6,521 nucleotides of DNA from assembly GCA_009785855.1 (NCBI GenBank), contig WQUG01000025.1, positions 1-6,521 on the forward strand. The letters run 5' to 3'. Source of the DNA: Actinomycetes bacterium (lineage in GTDB: Bacteria; Actinomycetota; Coriobacteriia; WRKU01; WQUG01). Positions within the stretch are counted from its first letter, which is position 1, and each line of letters starts with the position of its first letter. Shown piece by piece: positions 1 through 5,465 of the stretch. Under the pieces are notes generated by a model. That model worked only from the letters and a program-made list of their open reading frames with translations. It searched no databases and had not been told where the DNA came from. The translations under genes were made by a program, and so were the position numbers.

Positions 1-74
1 CGTTCCTGTCCGCGCCCGACTTCAGCGACCGCAAGCGGCGGATGGGGCACAATATAGGCAGCAAGTAGTGGCAT
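1..74 (-). CDS. AmmeMemoRadiSam / class III extradiol dioxygenase-like protein, N-terminal fragment
   Basis: Only the first 24 codons are in the window; the gene reads off the left edge. The minus strand reads ATG at 74 and then MPLLAAYIVPHPPL followed by AEVGRGQE. The segment VPHPPL then EVGRG within the first 22 residues is the typical opening of AmmeMemoRadiSam system proteins carrying the LigB-type extradiol dioxygenase fold, where the His of the HPP motif (H11 here) is an expected metal ligand. A strong site GGGAGGTG lies 6 bases upstream of the ATG, which fixes the start. It is divergent from the teichoic-type operon and probably has no part in polymer synthesis; it marks the edge of the locus. 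The physiological role of this family in bacteria is poorly defined. Family call fairly sure; which member of the system it is cannot be told from 24 residues. Confidence 0.75.
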   Translation of the reverse strand, partial: MPLLAAYIVPHPPLAVAEVGRGQE

Positions 75-80
75 GGCGCT

Positions 81-88
81 CACCTCCC
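81..88 (-). promoter_or_regulatory. Shine-Dalgarno site of the left-edge minus-strand gene
   Basis: On the minus strand this reads GGGAGGTG, six bases before ATG at 74. It is the main evidence that 1-74 is the start of a minus-strand gene, so the plus-strand ATG at 73, which overlaps that start codon on the opposite strand, is unlikely to be a real start. Confidence 0.75.
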
Positions 89-94
89 GCTTCT

Positions 95-100
95 ATTGTA
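95..100 (-). promoter_or_regulatory. Possible -10 element for the left-edge gene
   Basis: The minus strand reads TACAAT here, one base from the TATAAT consensus. No convincing -35 hexamer is seen at 16-18 bases. Transcription would start near 88, leaving a leader that is little more than the ribosome binding site. Tentative. Confidence 0.25.
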
Positions 101-119
101 GGCTGTCAGGCGATGATGA

Positions 120-128
120 TGCTAGAAT
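120..128 (+). promoter_or_regulatory. Possible extended -10 promoter for the glycerophosphotransferase operon
   Basis: TGC followed by TAGAAT matches the extended -10 form TGnTAnnnT, which can work without a good -35 element; none is seen. The predicted transcription start is near 135, giving a leader of about 28 bases to GTG 163 and leaving ATG 133 at or before the transcript end. This fits the GTG start chosen on other grounds. It lies in an 88-base divergent region with nothing else recognisable. Confidence 0.35.
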
Positions 129-151
129 TGGAATGTCCGTATGCCCGTCCC

Positions 152-157
152 GAAGGA
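152..157 (+). promoter_or_regulatory. Shine-Dalgarno site that decides the GTG 163 start
   Basis: GAAGGA is five bases before GTG 163. The other in-frame starts, ATG 73 and ATG 133, have no comparable site. ATG 73 also overlaps the start codon of the divergent gene. Confidence 0.55.
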
Positions 158-162
158 TCTTT

Positions 163-1284
163 GTGATAACCATTCTGCTCGCTATACTGAACGGAATCTA
201 TAGCGTCATCAAGATCGTTGTTCCCACCCGTCGCAAGATAACGATGGCCAGTAGGCAATCTGGTAAGCCGGGCATCGACTTCCAGCTACTGGCGCGTGAG
301 TTCGCGCTCCAGGAAGATGCGCCCGAAGTCGTCATGCTCTGCAAGATGCTCGACCGAAGCCTGCCCGGCATGATCTCCTATGGCTTCCACATGCTGCGTC
401 AGATGTATCATTTCGCGGGCTCGAGCGTCGTGATCCTCGACAGTTACTGCATCCTGGCAAGCATCGGGAAGCATAAGTCCGATCTGGTGATCATCCAGAT
501 GTGGCACTCGATGGGGACGATGAAGAAGTTCGGACACACTACCCTGGGCACGAACGAAGGCTCTACCGAGAGGCTCGCCCACGCGATGCGGATGCACGCG
601 AACTACAACTACATCTTCGCCAGCTCTGAAGCCTACAGCGAGGACCTGGCGGCGGGCTTCGGCTGCGCTGCTGCCAAGGCAGTGATCAAGCCGCTCCCGC
701 ATCTTGACCTGCTGACCAGCAAGGAGTACGCGCTTGAAACCCGCGCGAAGATCTACGAGAGCCTGGGCGATCTTTCCGACAAGAAGACCATCCTGTACTG
801 CCCGACCTTCCGCAAGGACGAGCGAGGGCTGAGCAAAGCGATCGCGGCGCTGGTCGATACGATCGACTACGATCGCTACAACCTGGTGATCAAGCTACAC
901 CCCCTCTCGAAGGTCACGCCTGATGACCCTCGGGCGATCATCCCTGATGCGTTCTCGACCTTCGAGATGCTGTTCGTCGCAGATGCAGTGATCAGCGACT
1001 ATTCCTGCATCATCTATGAGGCGGGCGTGCTTGATATCCCGCTCTATTTCTATTGCTTCGATTACGAGAAATACGAGCAGATGCGCGGCCTGACCTTCGA
1101 CTATCTTCATGAGTGCCCCGGAGTCGTCTCGCCCGATATCAGCGAGATCCTCAAGGCGATCGATGAGGTTGCCTATGATAAGGGATACCTGCGGACGTTC
1201 ATCAACACCTATATCAGGATGACGCCGACGGCGACGAAGGACATCGTCGATCTGGTCATGCCGCTGTTGGAAGGGCCCTGTTGA
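163..1284 (+). CDS. CDP-glycerol glycerophosphotransferase family protein (TagB-like)
   Basis: Predicted polyol-phosphate transferase (Glyphos_transf family) that moves a glycerol-phosphate or similar unit from a CDP-polyol to a lipid-linked or growing surface polymer at the cytoplasmic membrane face. Numbered from GTG 163 the product is 373 residues, the size of the short single-domain members (TagB type). Residues 1-20 are hydrophobic (ITILLAILNGIYSVIKIVV) and probably associate with the membrane. SRQSGKPGIDF follows at about 30-40. Family motifs in order: QMWHSMG with the putative catalytic His near 115, LYCPTFR near 211, KLHP near 244 with a second conserved His, SDYS then IIYE near 278-286, and FDYEKYEQMRGLTFDY near 299-314. 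An upstream ATG at 133 would add ten residues but lacks a ribosome binding site. The next gene begins four bases after the stop, so the two are probably one operon. Donor and acceptor are not readable; LicD-type function is excluded by the motifs. Confidence 0.88.
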   Translation: MITILLAILNGIYSVIKIVVPTRRKITMASRQSGKPGIDFQLLAREFALQEDAPEVVMLCKMLDRSLPGMISYGFHMLRQMYHFAGSSVVILDSYCILASIGKHKSDLVIIQMWHSMGTMKKFGHTTLGTNEGSTERLAHAMRMHANYNYIFASSEAYSEDLAAGFGCAAAKAVIKPLPHLDLLTSKEYALETRAKIYESLGDLSDKKTILYCPTFRKDERGLSKAIAALVDTIDYDRYNLVIKLHPLSKVTPDDPRAIIPDAFSTFEMLFVADAVISDYSCIIYEAGVLDIPLYFYCFDYEKYEQMRGLTFDYLHECPGVVSPDISEILKAIDEVAYDKGYLRTFINTYIRMTPTATKDIVDLVMPLLEGPC

Positions 1285-1288
1285 CCTG

Positions 1289-2824
1289 ATGTCTGCAGGA
1301 CTCATAGAACATATCCGGTGGAGGCGCGCCTATCTGGATCTTGAGTTGTCTGCGCTGCCACCAGACGCAGAAGTCGTCGTTGTCAGCACCGATGATCCGG
1401 TGAGCTGCTACCCGCTGCGCGTCTCAGGCGCAACGGCGACACTCTTCATCCCGAATGTAACCGGTGAGCAAGGCCATGAGATGCTCACTGGAGGGAGCTG
1501 GTACTTCGCTCTGCGCGAGAGCAGCAGCATACATCCGCTTGCGCTTTCAGATGGGGCTCATGCTGAGCTGGAAAGCGCATCCCAAACCTTCCACTCGGGG
1601 CATAGGGGAGAGTCATACCAGCTGCAGTTTCGTGCCGATGGCGCGATCTGCAAGATGGAGGTCGTGTTTGCCCAGAAAGGCGTGCCTCTTGCTGCCGGCC
1701 TGCTCAGGGCTCTCCTGCAGACAGTCTATCGTGTGGCATACCGGAGCTCACGCCATGACGGAACCCGCCTCATGCTTCTGTCGGAGACGAAGAACCGGAT
1801 CTCGGGGAACCTGCTGGCTCTCGATCTGCGCCTCAGGGAGCGTGGTCTTGAGGAGAGTCACAAGATCGTCCATCGCTTCCAGGAGACGTTGCGGTCGTCC
1901 CCCTTCACGCAGGCCTGGTCATGGTTTCGGCTGGTCATTTTGTTGGCGCGGCAGGACGTTATCTTCATAGATGACTATGCGCCGATCTTCAACCAGATCA
2001 CGCTCGGCGCTCATACTCTGCTCTGCCAGGTCTGGCACGCGGGAGTCGGTTTCAAGGCCGTTGGTTATGCGCGCTTCGGCAAGGAGGGGTCGCCGCAGGC
2101 GCTACGCTCAAGCCACCGTCACTATGACCGCGTAGTCGTGGGCTCAACGGCACTGATCGAGGTCTACCAGGAGGTCTTCGCTCTGCCAGCTGAGCGCTTC
2201 CTGGCGACGGGGCTGCCCCGGATCGATCTCTTCCTGGCACCGGATGCCACTCAACGGGCGCAGGAGCAGCTCTTCTCCCATCGCCCCGGTATCAGGGACA
2301 AGCGGCGGATATTGTTCGCGCCGACATATCGTGGCACGGGCCAGGCTCAGGCGTTCTATCCGTATGAGGAGCTCGACTTCGCGAAGATAGCCAAGCTCTG
2401 TGGTGACGACACGGTTTTCCTCATCAAGATGCACCCCTTCATCACCCAGCACCCTGTGATCCTGCCAGAGTACGCTGATCGCATCATCGATGTCTCTGGC
2501 TTTGACGTCAACGAGCTGCTTTTATGCGCCGACTTTCTCGTGACGGATTACTCTTCAGTGATCTATGAATACTCATTGCTCGATCGGCCGATGTGTTTCT
2601 TCGCCTTCGATCTTGAGAGTTACGAGGGAGCAAGAGGCTTCCACTGGGACTACGAGCAGATCGCACCGGGGCCCGTGTGCAGGAGCTTTGATGAACTGCT
2701 TGACGCACTGCAGGCTCCGGATCACTCACAAGGAAAAAGAGAAGCGTTCCGAAAGCTTGGTTTCGATCATCAGGACTGCCACAACGCCGATCGTCTGATC
2801 GACGCGGTGATCAATCCGCGATAA
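1289..2824 (+). CDS. CDP-glycerol glycerophosphotransferase family protein with extra N-terminal domain (TagF-like)
   Basis: A 511-residue polyol-phosphate transferase, likely priming or polymerising CDP-polyol units into a phosphate-linked surface chain. Residues 1-125 form a separate, mostly beta-type region opening with IEHIRWRRAYLDLEL. The catalytic part follows: FIDDYAPIF near 226-234, QVWHAGVGFKAVGY at 247-260 with putative catalytic His250, GLPRID near 308, FAPTYRGTG at 343-351, KMHPF at 380-384 with His382, TDYSSVIYE at 419-427, and a FAFDLESYEGARG to FHWDY stretch ending near 455. The order matches the gene before it, so the two are distant paralogues. ATG 1289 is only four bases after the upstream stop and its only purine-rich site (GGAAGGG, 1269-1275) is 13 bases away, so translation may be coupled. 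The last 14 bases overlap the 3' end of the convergent gene. Family sure; whether polymerase or primase is open. Confidence 0.88.
   Translation: MSAGLIEHIRWRRAYLDLELSALPPDAEVVVVSTDDPVSCYPLRVSGATATLFIPNVTGEQGHEMLTGGSWYFALRESSSIHPLALSDGAHAELESASQTFHSGHRGESYQLQFRADGAICKMEVVFAQKGVPLAAGLLRALLQTVYRVAYRSSRHDGTRLMLLSETKNRISGNLLALDLRLRERGLEESHKIVHRFQETLRSSPFTQAWSWFRLVILLARQDVIFIDDYAPIFNQITLGAHTLLCQVWHAGVGFKAVGYARFGKEGSPQALRSSHRHYDRVVVGSTALIEVYQEVFALPAERFLATGLPRIDLFLAPDATQRAQEQLFSHRPGIRDKRRILFAPTYRGTGQAQAFYPYEELDFAKIAKLCGDDTVFLIKMHPFITQHPVILPEYADRIIDVSGFDVNELLLCADFLVTDYSSVIYEYSLLDRPMCFFAFDLESYEGARGFHWDYEQIAPGPVCRSFDELLDALQAPDHSQGKREAFRKLGFDHQDCHNADRLIDAVINPR
2803..2820. repeat. Short inverted repeat at the convergent gene ends
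   Basis: CGCGG, an eight-base loop, then CCGCG form a perfect 5-bp stem inside the final codons of both converging genes. No T-run follows on either strand, so it is a weak terminator candidate at best. It is recorded because the two operons meet here with no intergenic space. Confidence 0.25.
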
Positions 2825-3821
2825 GCGCTGTCAGCAGGGGGCGCAGACTCTGGGTTGGCTCCCAGCCAAGAGCGCGCAGGGCATCCGATGCGAGGCGCAG
2901 CGCGCGCGTCGGGGGGTACTGGGACGCGTCTGGCTGCTGGGCGACCTGGACCTTGATGCCCTTCTCCGGCGCAAGCGTCGCGACGAGCTCCGCGAGCTCT
3001 CTGATCGAACAGTAGGTCTCCTCGTTCGCGGCGTTATAGGCCTTGCCGTTTTCACCCTTCAGAAGCACGAAGAGCAGCGCGCTGAGGGCATCATCGATCC
3101 CCAGATAGGTCTGCTTGCTCATGCCATCAGATGCCAGCTTTATATCATCGCCAGACTGAACGGCATGGATCATCTGCGCGATCAGGCGCTTATCATCTGC
3201 TTGGAGTTCATGTCCGATGACCTGCCCGAGTCGTACGATCTTCACCGGAACGGCGTATCGTCCTGCGTAAGCGGCACAGAGCGTTTCGGCGAGGCGTTTG
3301 GCCTGAGGATAGCTGCTGCGTAGCGCCAGAGGATCAAGATAGCCCTGCATCTCCTCAGTGAGCGGCTCCTCGGTCAGAGGGCTGCCGTAAACCTCCATGC
3401 TCGAAAGAACGACGACCGAGCGCGCCTGGCCGGTCCTTGCCAACTCGAGTATGGCCTGTGTTCCGGAGACGATGGCTTGGATGGTCTCGACGGGGTGTTC
3501 GACATAGAACCGGCTGTCCGTCGGCGCGGCGCAGTGGACCAGGAAGTCGAACCGCTTGTCGCAGGCGCCGAGGTCGGCGACATCGCAGACCAGGAGATCG
3601 AGATCGGGGGAGTGGGAGAACAGACGCGAAAGCTTCTCTTCGCTACGTCCCTGTGCGGTGATCCGCAAGTTGAGCCCGGGCAGCAGGCAAGTAAGTTCAC
3701 GCAGGAAAGAGACTAACGCGCCTCCGATCATCCCGGTGGTCCCGGTAACCAGAAACGACCGATCCTGTAGCGCCGACTTGAGAGGGAGCTGACCGATCAG
3801 CGTCTGCGCCAGGGGCCCCAT
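2811..3821 (-). CDS. NAD(P)-dependent epimerase/dehydratase family oxidoreductase (extended SDR)
   Basis: A 336-residue extended short-chain dehydrogenase/reductase, complete at both ends. The nucleotide-binding motif TGTTGMIG is at 26-33, the HCAAPTDS segment at 96-103, the catalytic Ser in SSMEVYG at 140-146, and the catalytic pair YPQAK gives Tyr171 and Lys175. After the second strand the sequence is AQGRSEEK, and Arg59 there hints at NADP(H), a tentative reading. It starts at ATG 3821, whose first base is shared with the TGA of the cytidylyltransferase (TGATG), so the two are translationally coupled and probably act in one pathway. By analogy with reductase-cytidylyltransferase pairs (TarJ/TarI, the fused Bcs1), it may make the polyol phosphate or modify the sugar that its partner activates. 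An ordinary nucleotide-sugar epimerase or dehydratase is the alternative. Family certain, substrate unknown. Confidence 0.85.
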   Translation of the reverse strand: MGPLAQTLIGQLPLKSALQDRSFLVTGTTGMIGGALVSFLRELTCLLPGLNLRITAQGRSEEKLSRLFSHSPDLDLLVCDVADLGACDKRFDFLVHCAAPTDSRFYVEHPVETIQAIVSGTQAILELARTGQARSVVVLSSMEVYGSPLTEEPLTEEMQGYLDPLALRSSYPQAKRLAETLCAAYAGRYAVPVKIVRLGQVIGHELQADDKRLIAQMIHAVQSGDDIKLASDGMSKQTYLGIDDALSALLFVLLKGENGKAYNAANEETYCSIRELAELVATLAPEKGIKVQVAQQPDASQYPPTRALRLASDALRALGWEPTQSLRPLLTALIAD

Positions 3822-4558
3822 CAGTCCTCTTCCAGCTGGAACTCGAAAACGGCGGCATCCTGCTGCATCTCGAGGATCGCCTTGAACAGGAAGTAGTCAT
3901 CGAAGGTCGTGATCTTGATGTTCTGGCTATCGCATTCCAGGATCTGGAGGGTCTTGCCATAGTTCATCATGAGCGTGCAGGAGTCGATGATGTCAGTCAG
4001 GCCATCGGCGAGCGCCCGTTCATGTGCCTCAAGGATCTCAGTCAGGTAGAAGCTTTGAGGCGCACGCGCGAGCTTCGTTTCGGGACGTTGGGTGAGCATC
4101 GTGATCGCGCCGCTCTTATCCACCAGGGCGACGGTCTCTTTCGTTTGGGCGCAGGTGATGCAGCTTCCGTAGGCCCGGACCGTCTTGATGTTGTCTTCGA
4201 TGAGTTTACTGTTGATCAGGGGGCGTACGCCGTCGTGTATCAGTACGATATCCTCTGAGCTGGTCGAGAGGTCTGCCGCTGCTTTCAGTGCGGCATAGAT
4301 CGAAGCCTGACCAGTTGAACCTCCAGCGACGATACGTTTCAACTTCGTGATGGCGTACTGCTCAGCGAGCTCGGTGGCAAGCTGCAGGTGGCTCTCGACG
4401 CAAGCAAGGACGATCGCATCGATAGCAGGGCAGTCCTGGAACTTCTCCAGCGTGTGGATAAGGATCGGCTTACCGTAGACTTTGAGGAACTGCTTGGGAA
4501 CGCCGGTGTTCGACATCCGGGCGCCGACGCCTCCTGCGAAGATGATGGCGATGTTCAT
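3821..4558 (-). CDS. IspD/TarI-type cytidylyltransferase (CDP-polyol forming), copy 1
   Basis: Predicted CTP:polyol-phosphate cytidylyltransferase of the IspD/TarI family, 245 residues and full length. Family motifs are intact: AGGVGARM at 8-15 and PKQF at 21-24 for CTP binding, AGGSTGQASI near 78-87, HDGVRP at 108-113 with the usual metal-ligand Asp and Arg, APQSF at 166-170, and NIKITTFDD at 213-221. The opening MNIAIIFAGG and the PKQFL then GKPI pattern look more like the TarI/polyol branch than housekeeping IspD, and the locus supports that. The likely product is a CDP-polyol such as CDP-ribitol for a surface polymer; a methylerythritol-phosphate role cannot be excluded by motifs alone. 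The frame is open 26 codons further upstream, but ATG 4558 has a near-perfect AGGAGGTG eight bases before it and matches the family N terminus. The stop overlaps the start of the SDR gene. Confidence 0.86.
   Translation of the reverse strand: MNIAIIFAGGVGARMSNTGVPKQFLKVYGKPILIHTLEKFQDCPAIDAIVLACVESHLQLATELAEQYAITKLKRIVAGGSTGQASIYAALKAAADLSTSSEDIVLIHDGVRPLINSKLIEDNIKTVRAYGSCITCAQTKETVALVDKSGAITMLTQRPETKLARAPQSFYLTEILEAHERALADGLTDIIDSCTLMMNYGKTLQILECDSQNIKITTFDDYFLFKAILEMQQDAAVFEFQLEED
3825..3833 (-). promoter_or_regulatory. Shine-Dalgarno site of the SDR gene inside the upstream coding region
   Basis: The minus strand reads GGAAGAGGA just before the TGATG junction, within the last codons (LEED) of the cytidylyltransferase. 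The AGAGGA core ends only three bases before the ATG, a short spacing typical of stop-start coupled genes. Confidence 0.5.
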
Positions 4559-4566
4559 GTGCGCGA

Positions 4567-4574
4567 CACCTCCT
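4567..4574 (-). promoter_or_regulatory. Shine-Dalgarno site that decides the ATG 4558 start
   Basis: The minus strand reads AGGAGGTG, eight bases before ATG 4558. It rules in the shorter 245-residue product over the longer open frame that begins at 4636. Its upstream edge overlaps one arm of the inverted repeat at 4572-4624. Confidence 0.8.
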
Positions 4575-4624
4575 GTCTTGTTGTCCGATTTCCGATGCAC
4601 CTTATGATACCATCCCAAGACAGG
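4572..4624. repeat. 9-bp perfect inverted repeat in the divergent promoter region
   Basis: CCTGTCTTG at 4572-4580 and CAAGACAGG at 4616-4624 are exact reverse complements with 35 bases between them. One arm overlaps the ribosome binding site of the minus-strand gene. The other overlaps the putative -35 element of the plus-strand promoter. The pair encloses the putative minus-strand -10 element. It could be a two-site operator acting on both operons or chance; a rough estimate puts the chance of such a 9-bp pair in a 171-base region near one in twenty. Confidence 0.4.
4604..4612 (-). promoter_or_regulatory. Possible extended -10 promoter for the cytidylyltransferase-SDR operon
   Basis: The minus strand reads TGG then TATCAT, matching the extended -10 form TGnTAnnnT. 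No good -35 hexamer is seen. Transcription would begin near 4598, giving a leader of about 40 bases that contains the AGGAGGTG site. Confidence 0.4.
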
Positions 4625-4646
4625 TTTCCGGTTCATACGGTATACT
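4617..4646 (+). promoter_or_regulatory. Possible promoter for the second cytidylyltransferase operon
   Basis: AAGACA at 4617-4622 (four of six bases of TTGACA), an 18-base spacer, and TATACT at 4641-4646 (five of six bases of TATAAT). Transcription would start near 4653, leaving a leader of about 77 bases to GTG 4730. The -35 element lies within the right arm of the inverted repeat. Confidence 0.4.
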
Positions 4647-4652
4647 GATAAC

Positions 4653-4672
4653 GTTCTGGCGTTTCGCAGAAC
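4653..4672 (+). other. Small hairpin at the predicted 5' end of the leader
   Basis: GTTCTG at 4653-4658 pairs with CAGAAC at 4667-4672. Inside, CG pairs with CG around a TTT loop, with one bulged G. No T-run follows, so it is not a standard terminator. If transcription starts near 4653 the hairpin would cap the mRNA and might stabilise it; a protein operator is the alternative. Confidence 0.35.
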
Positions 4673-4713
4673 ACAACATCATTATCCAAGTTCCTGTTGG
4701 CATTCTTGTTATC

Positions 4714-4720
4714 GAAAGGA
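4714..4720 (+). promoter_or_regulatory. Shine-Dalgarno site that decides the GTG 4730 start
   Basis: GAAAGGA is nine bases before the in-frame GTG 4730. The frame is open from a TTG at 4697, but that has no site. The nearby ATG 4723 is in another frame. Confidence 0.6.
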
Positions 4721-4729
4721 TCATGTGGC

Positions 4730-5455
4730 GTGCAAAACAGCAACAAAGACTCATCGGTCATCCTGTTACTGATGATGGGCGGCTCAGGGACTCGCTTCGG
4801 CGCTGACATCCCCAAGCAGTTCATCCCGGTAGGTGACAAACCGGTGTTCTCCTACATCATCGAGAAATATGCGACCTGCCCCAGTGTCGATCGCGCGATT
4901 ATCGTCTGCCATAGCGAGTGGGTCGAATATACGCGCAACTGGGTGAAAAGCCTGGAGCTTTCGTTGCCGGTCGAGGTCGTCACCGGGGGCGAGTCCCGCT
5001 CCGGATCAGTGCGCAACGGTCTGGCGCAGGCGGCGGAAGGCGCGTCTCCCGACGACGTCATCCTGATCCATGACGCTACCCACCCCTACGTCGACGACGA
5101 GGCTCTTGACGACCTGATCGAAGCGACCCGCGCGATCGGCGGGGCGACGATGGGGGAGCCTCAATACGATACCGTGTATAGCAAGGACAGCGACACGGGT
5201 CTCGTCACAGCGGTGATCCCCCGGGAGAACGTCATCGTCGCGGCCAGCCCTGAGTCGTTCCTGTTCAAGCGCATCTGGGACATCTATTCACGTCTGACTG
5301 ACGCGGAGTTGGATGCCTACTCTTCTGCCGGCGCTCTGGCGCTCGCCTTCGACATCCCGATGCAGGTGGTCCCGACCCCGCTCATCAATCTCAAGATCAC
5401 CTATCGCCACGACATGGAAGTGTTCAAACAACTCTTCCATGATTATTACTTCTAG
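4730..5455 (+). CDS. Divergent IspD/TarI-type cytidylyltransferase, copy 2
   Basis: Predicted CTP-dependent cytidylyltransferase, 241 residues from GTG 4730. GGSGTRFG at 17-24 and PKQF at 28-31 form the nucleotide-binding loop, GGESR is at 86-90, and NLKIT at 220-224 is the family C-terminal motif. It departs from the family at two normally conserved places: HDATHPY at 114-120 has His where HDAxRP has Arg, and SPESF at 173-177 replaces the usual TPQ/APQ-x-F. The Asp of the HDA motif is kept. This suggests altered substrate recognition rather than decay, because the frame is intact and the protein full length. It lies ten bases before the polyol-phosphate dehydrogenase, whose ribosome binding site overlaps its stop codon, so the two are one operon and probably one pathway. 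It is opposite in direction to copy 1, and overall similarity between the two looks low, so they are not a recent duplication. The substrate is unknown. Confidence 0.82.
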   Translation: MQNSNKDSSVILLLMMGGSGTRFGADIPKQFIPVGDKPVFSYIIEKYATCPSVDRAIIVCHSEWVEYTRNWVKSLELSLPVEVVTGGESRSGSVRNGLAQAAEGASPDDVILIHDATHPYVDDEALDDLIEATRAIGGATMGEPQYDTVYSKDSDTGLVTAVIPRENVIVAASPESFLFKRIWDIYSRLTDAELDAYSSAGALALAFDIPMQVVPTPLINLKITYRHDMEVFKQLFHDYYF

Positions 5456-5458
5456 AGG
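5454..5458 (+). promoter_or_regulatory. Shine-Dalgarno site of the dehydrogenase overlapping the upstream stop
   Basis: AGAGG begins within the TAG stop of the cytidylyltransferase and ends seven bases before GTG 5466. It supports the GTG start and coupled translation of the two genes. Confidence 0.55.
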
Positions 5459-5465
5459 CGCGCCG

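Noticed and set aside
3..68. Plus-strand open tail ending in TAG at 66-68, reading like the C terminus of an upstream gene (FLSAPDFSDRKRR and on)
   Set aside because: The opposite strand carries a recognisable family N terminus with a strong, correctly spaced ribosome binding site, so the plus-strand reading is best explained as its shadow.
73..162. N-terminal extension of the TagB-like gene from ATG 73 or ATG 133
   Set aside because: ATG 73 overlaps the divergent start codon, neither ATG has a ribosome binding site, and family members begin close to the hydrophobic segment that starts at GTG 163.
895..1305. 136-codon minus-strand frame opposite the TagB-like gene, and similar antisense frames at 286-702 and 2144-2452
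   Set aside because: Low-complexity Arg/Asp/His-rich translations with no motif, lying fully opposite well-supported genes; typical of antisense frames in GC-rich DNA.
1464..1970. 168-codon plus-strand frame inside the TagF-like gene
   Set aside because: Rich in Ser, Arg, Cys and Trp with no family resemblance, and nested in a clear transferase gene in another frame.
4022..4258. Plus-strand frame (78 codons) opposite the first cytidylyltransferase
   Set aside because: No ribosome binding site or recognisable motif; it covers conserved cytidylyltransferase codons on the other strand.
4559..4729. A riboswitch or T-box in the divergent intergenic region
   Set aside because: Each predicted leader is under 80 bases, only one small hairpin is seen, and no conserved riboswitch core or T-box motif was recognised.
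5451..5464. Adjacent TCTAGA and GGCGCGCC sites that look like a cloning junction
   Set aside because: The bases are the natural end of one gene, its stop, and the ribosome binding site of the next. The same 8-base GC palindrome also occurs inside the TagF-like gene near 1323, and reading frames continue normally on both sides.
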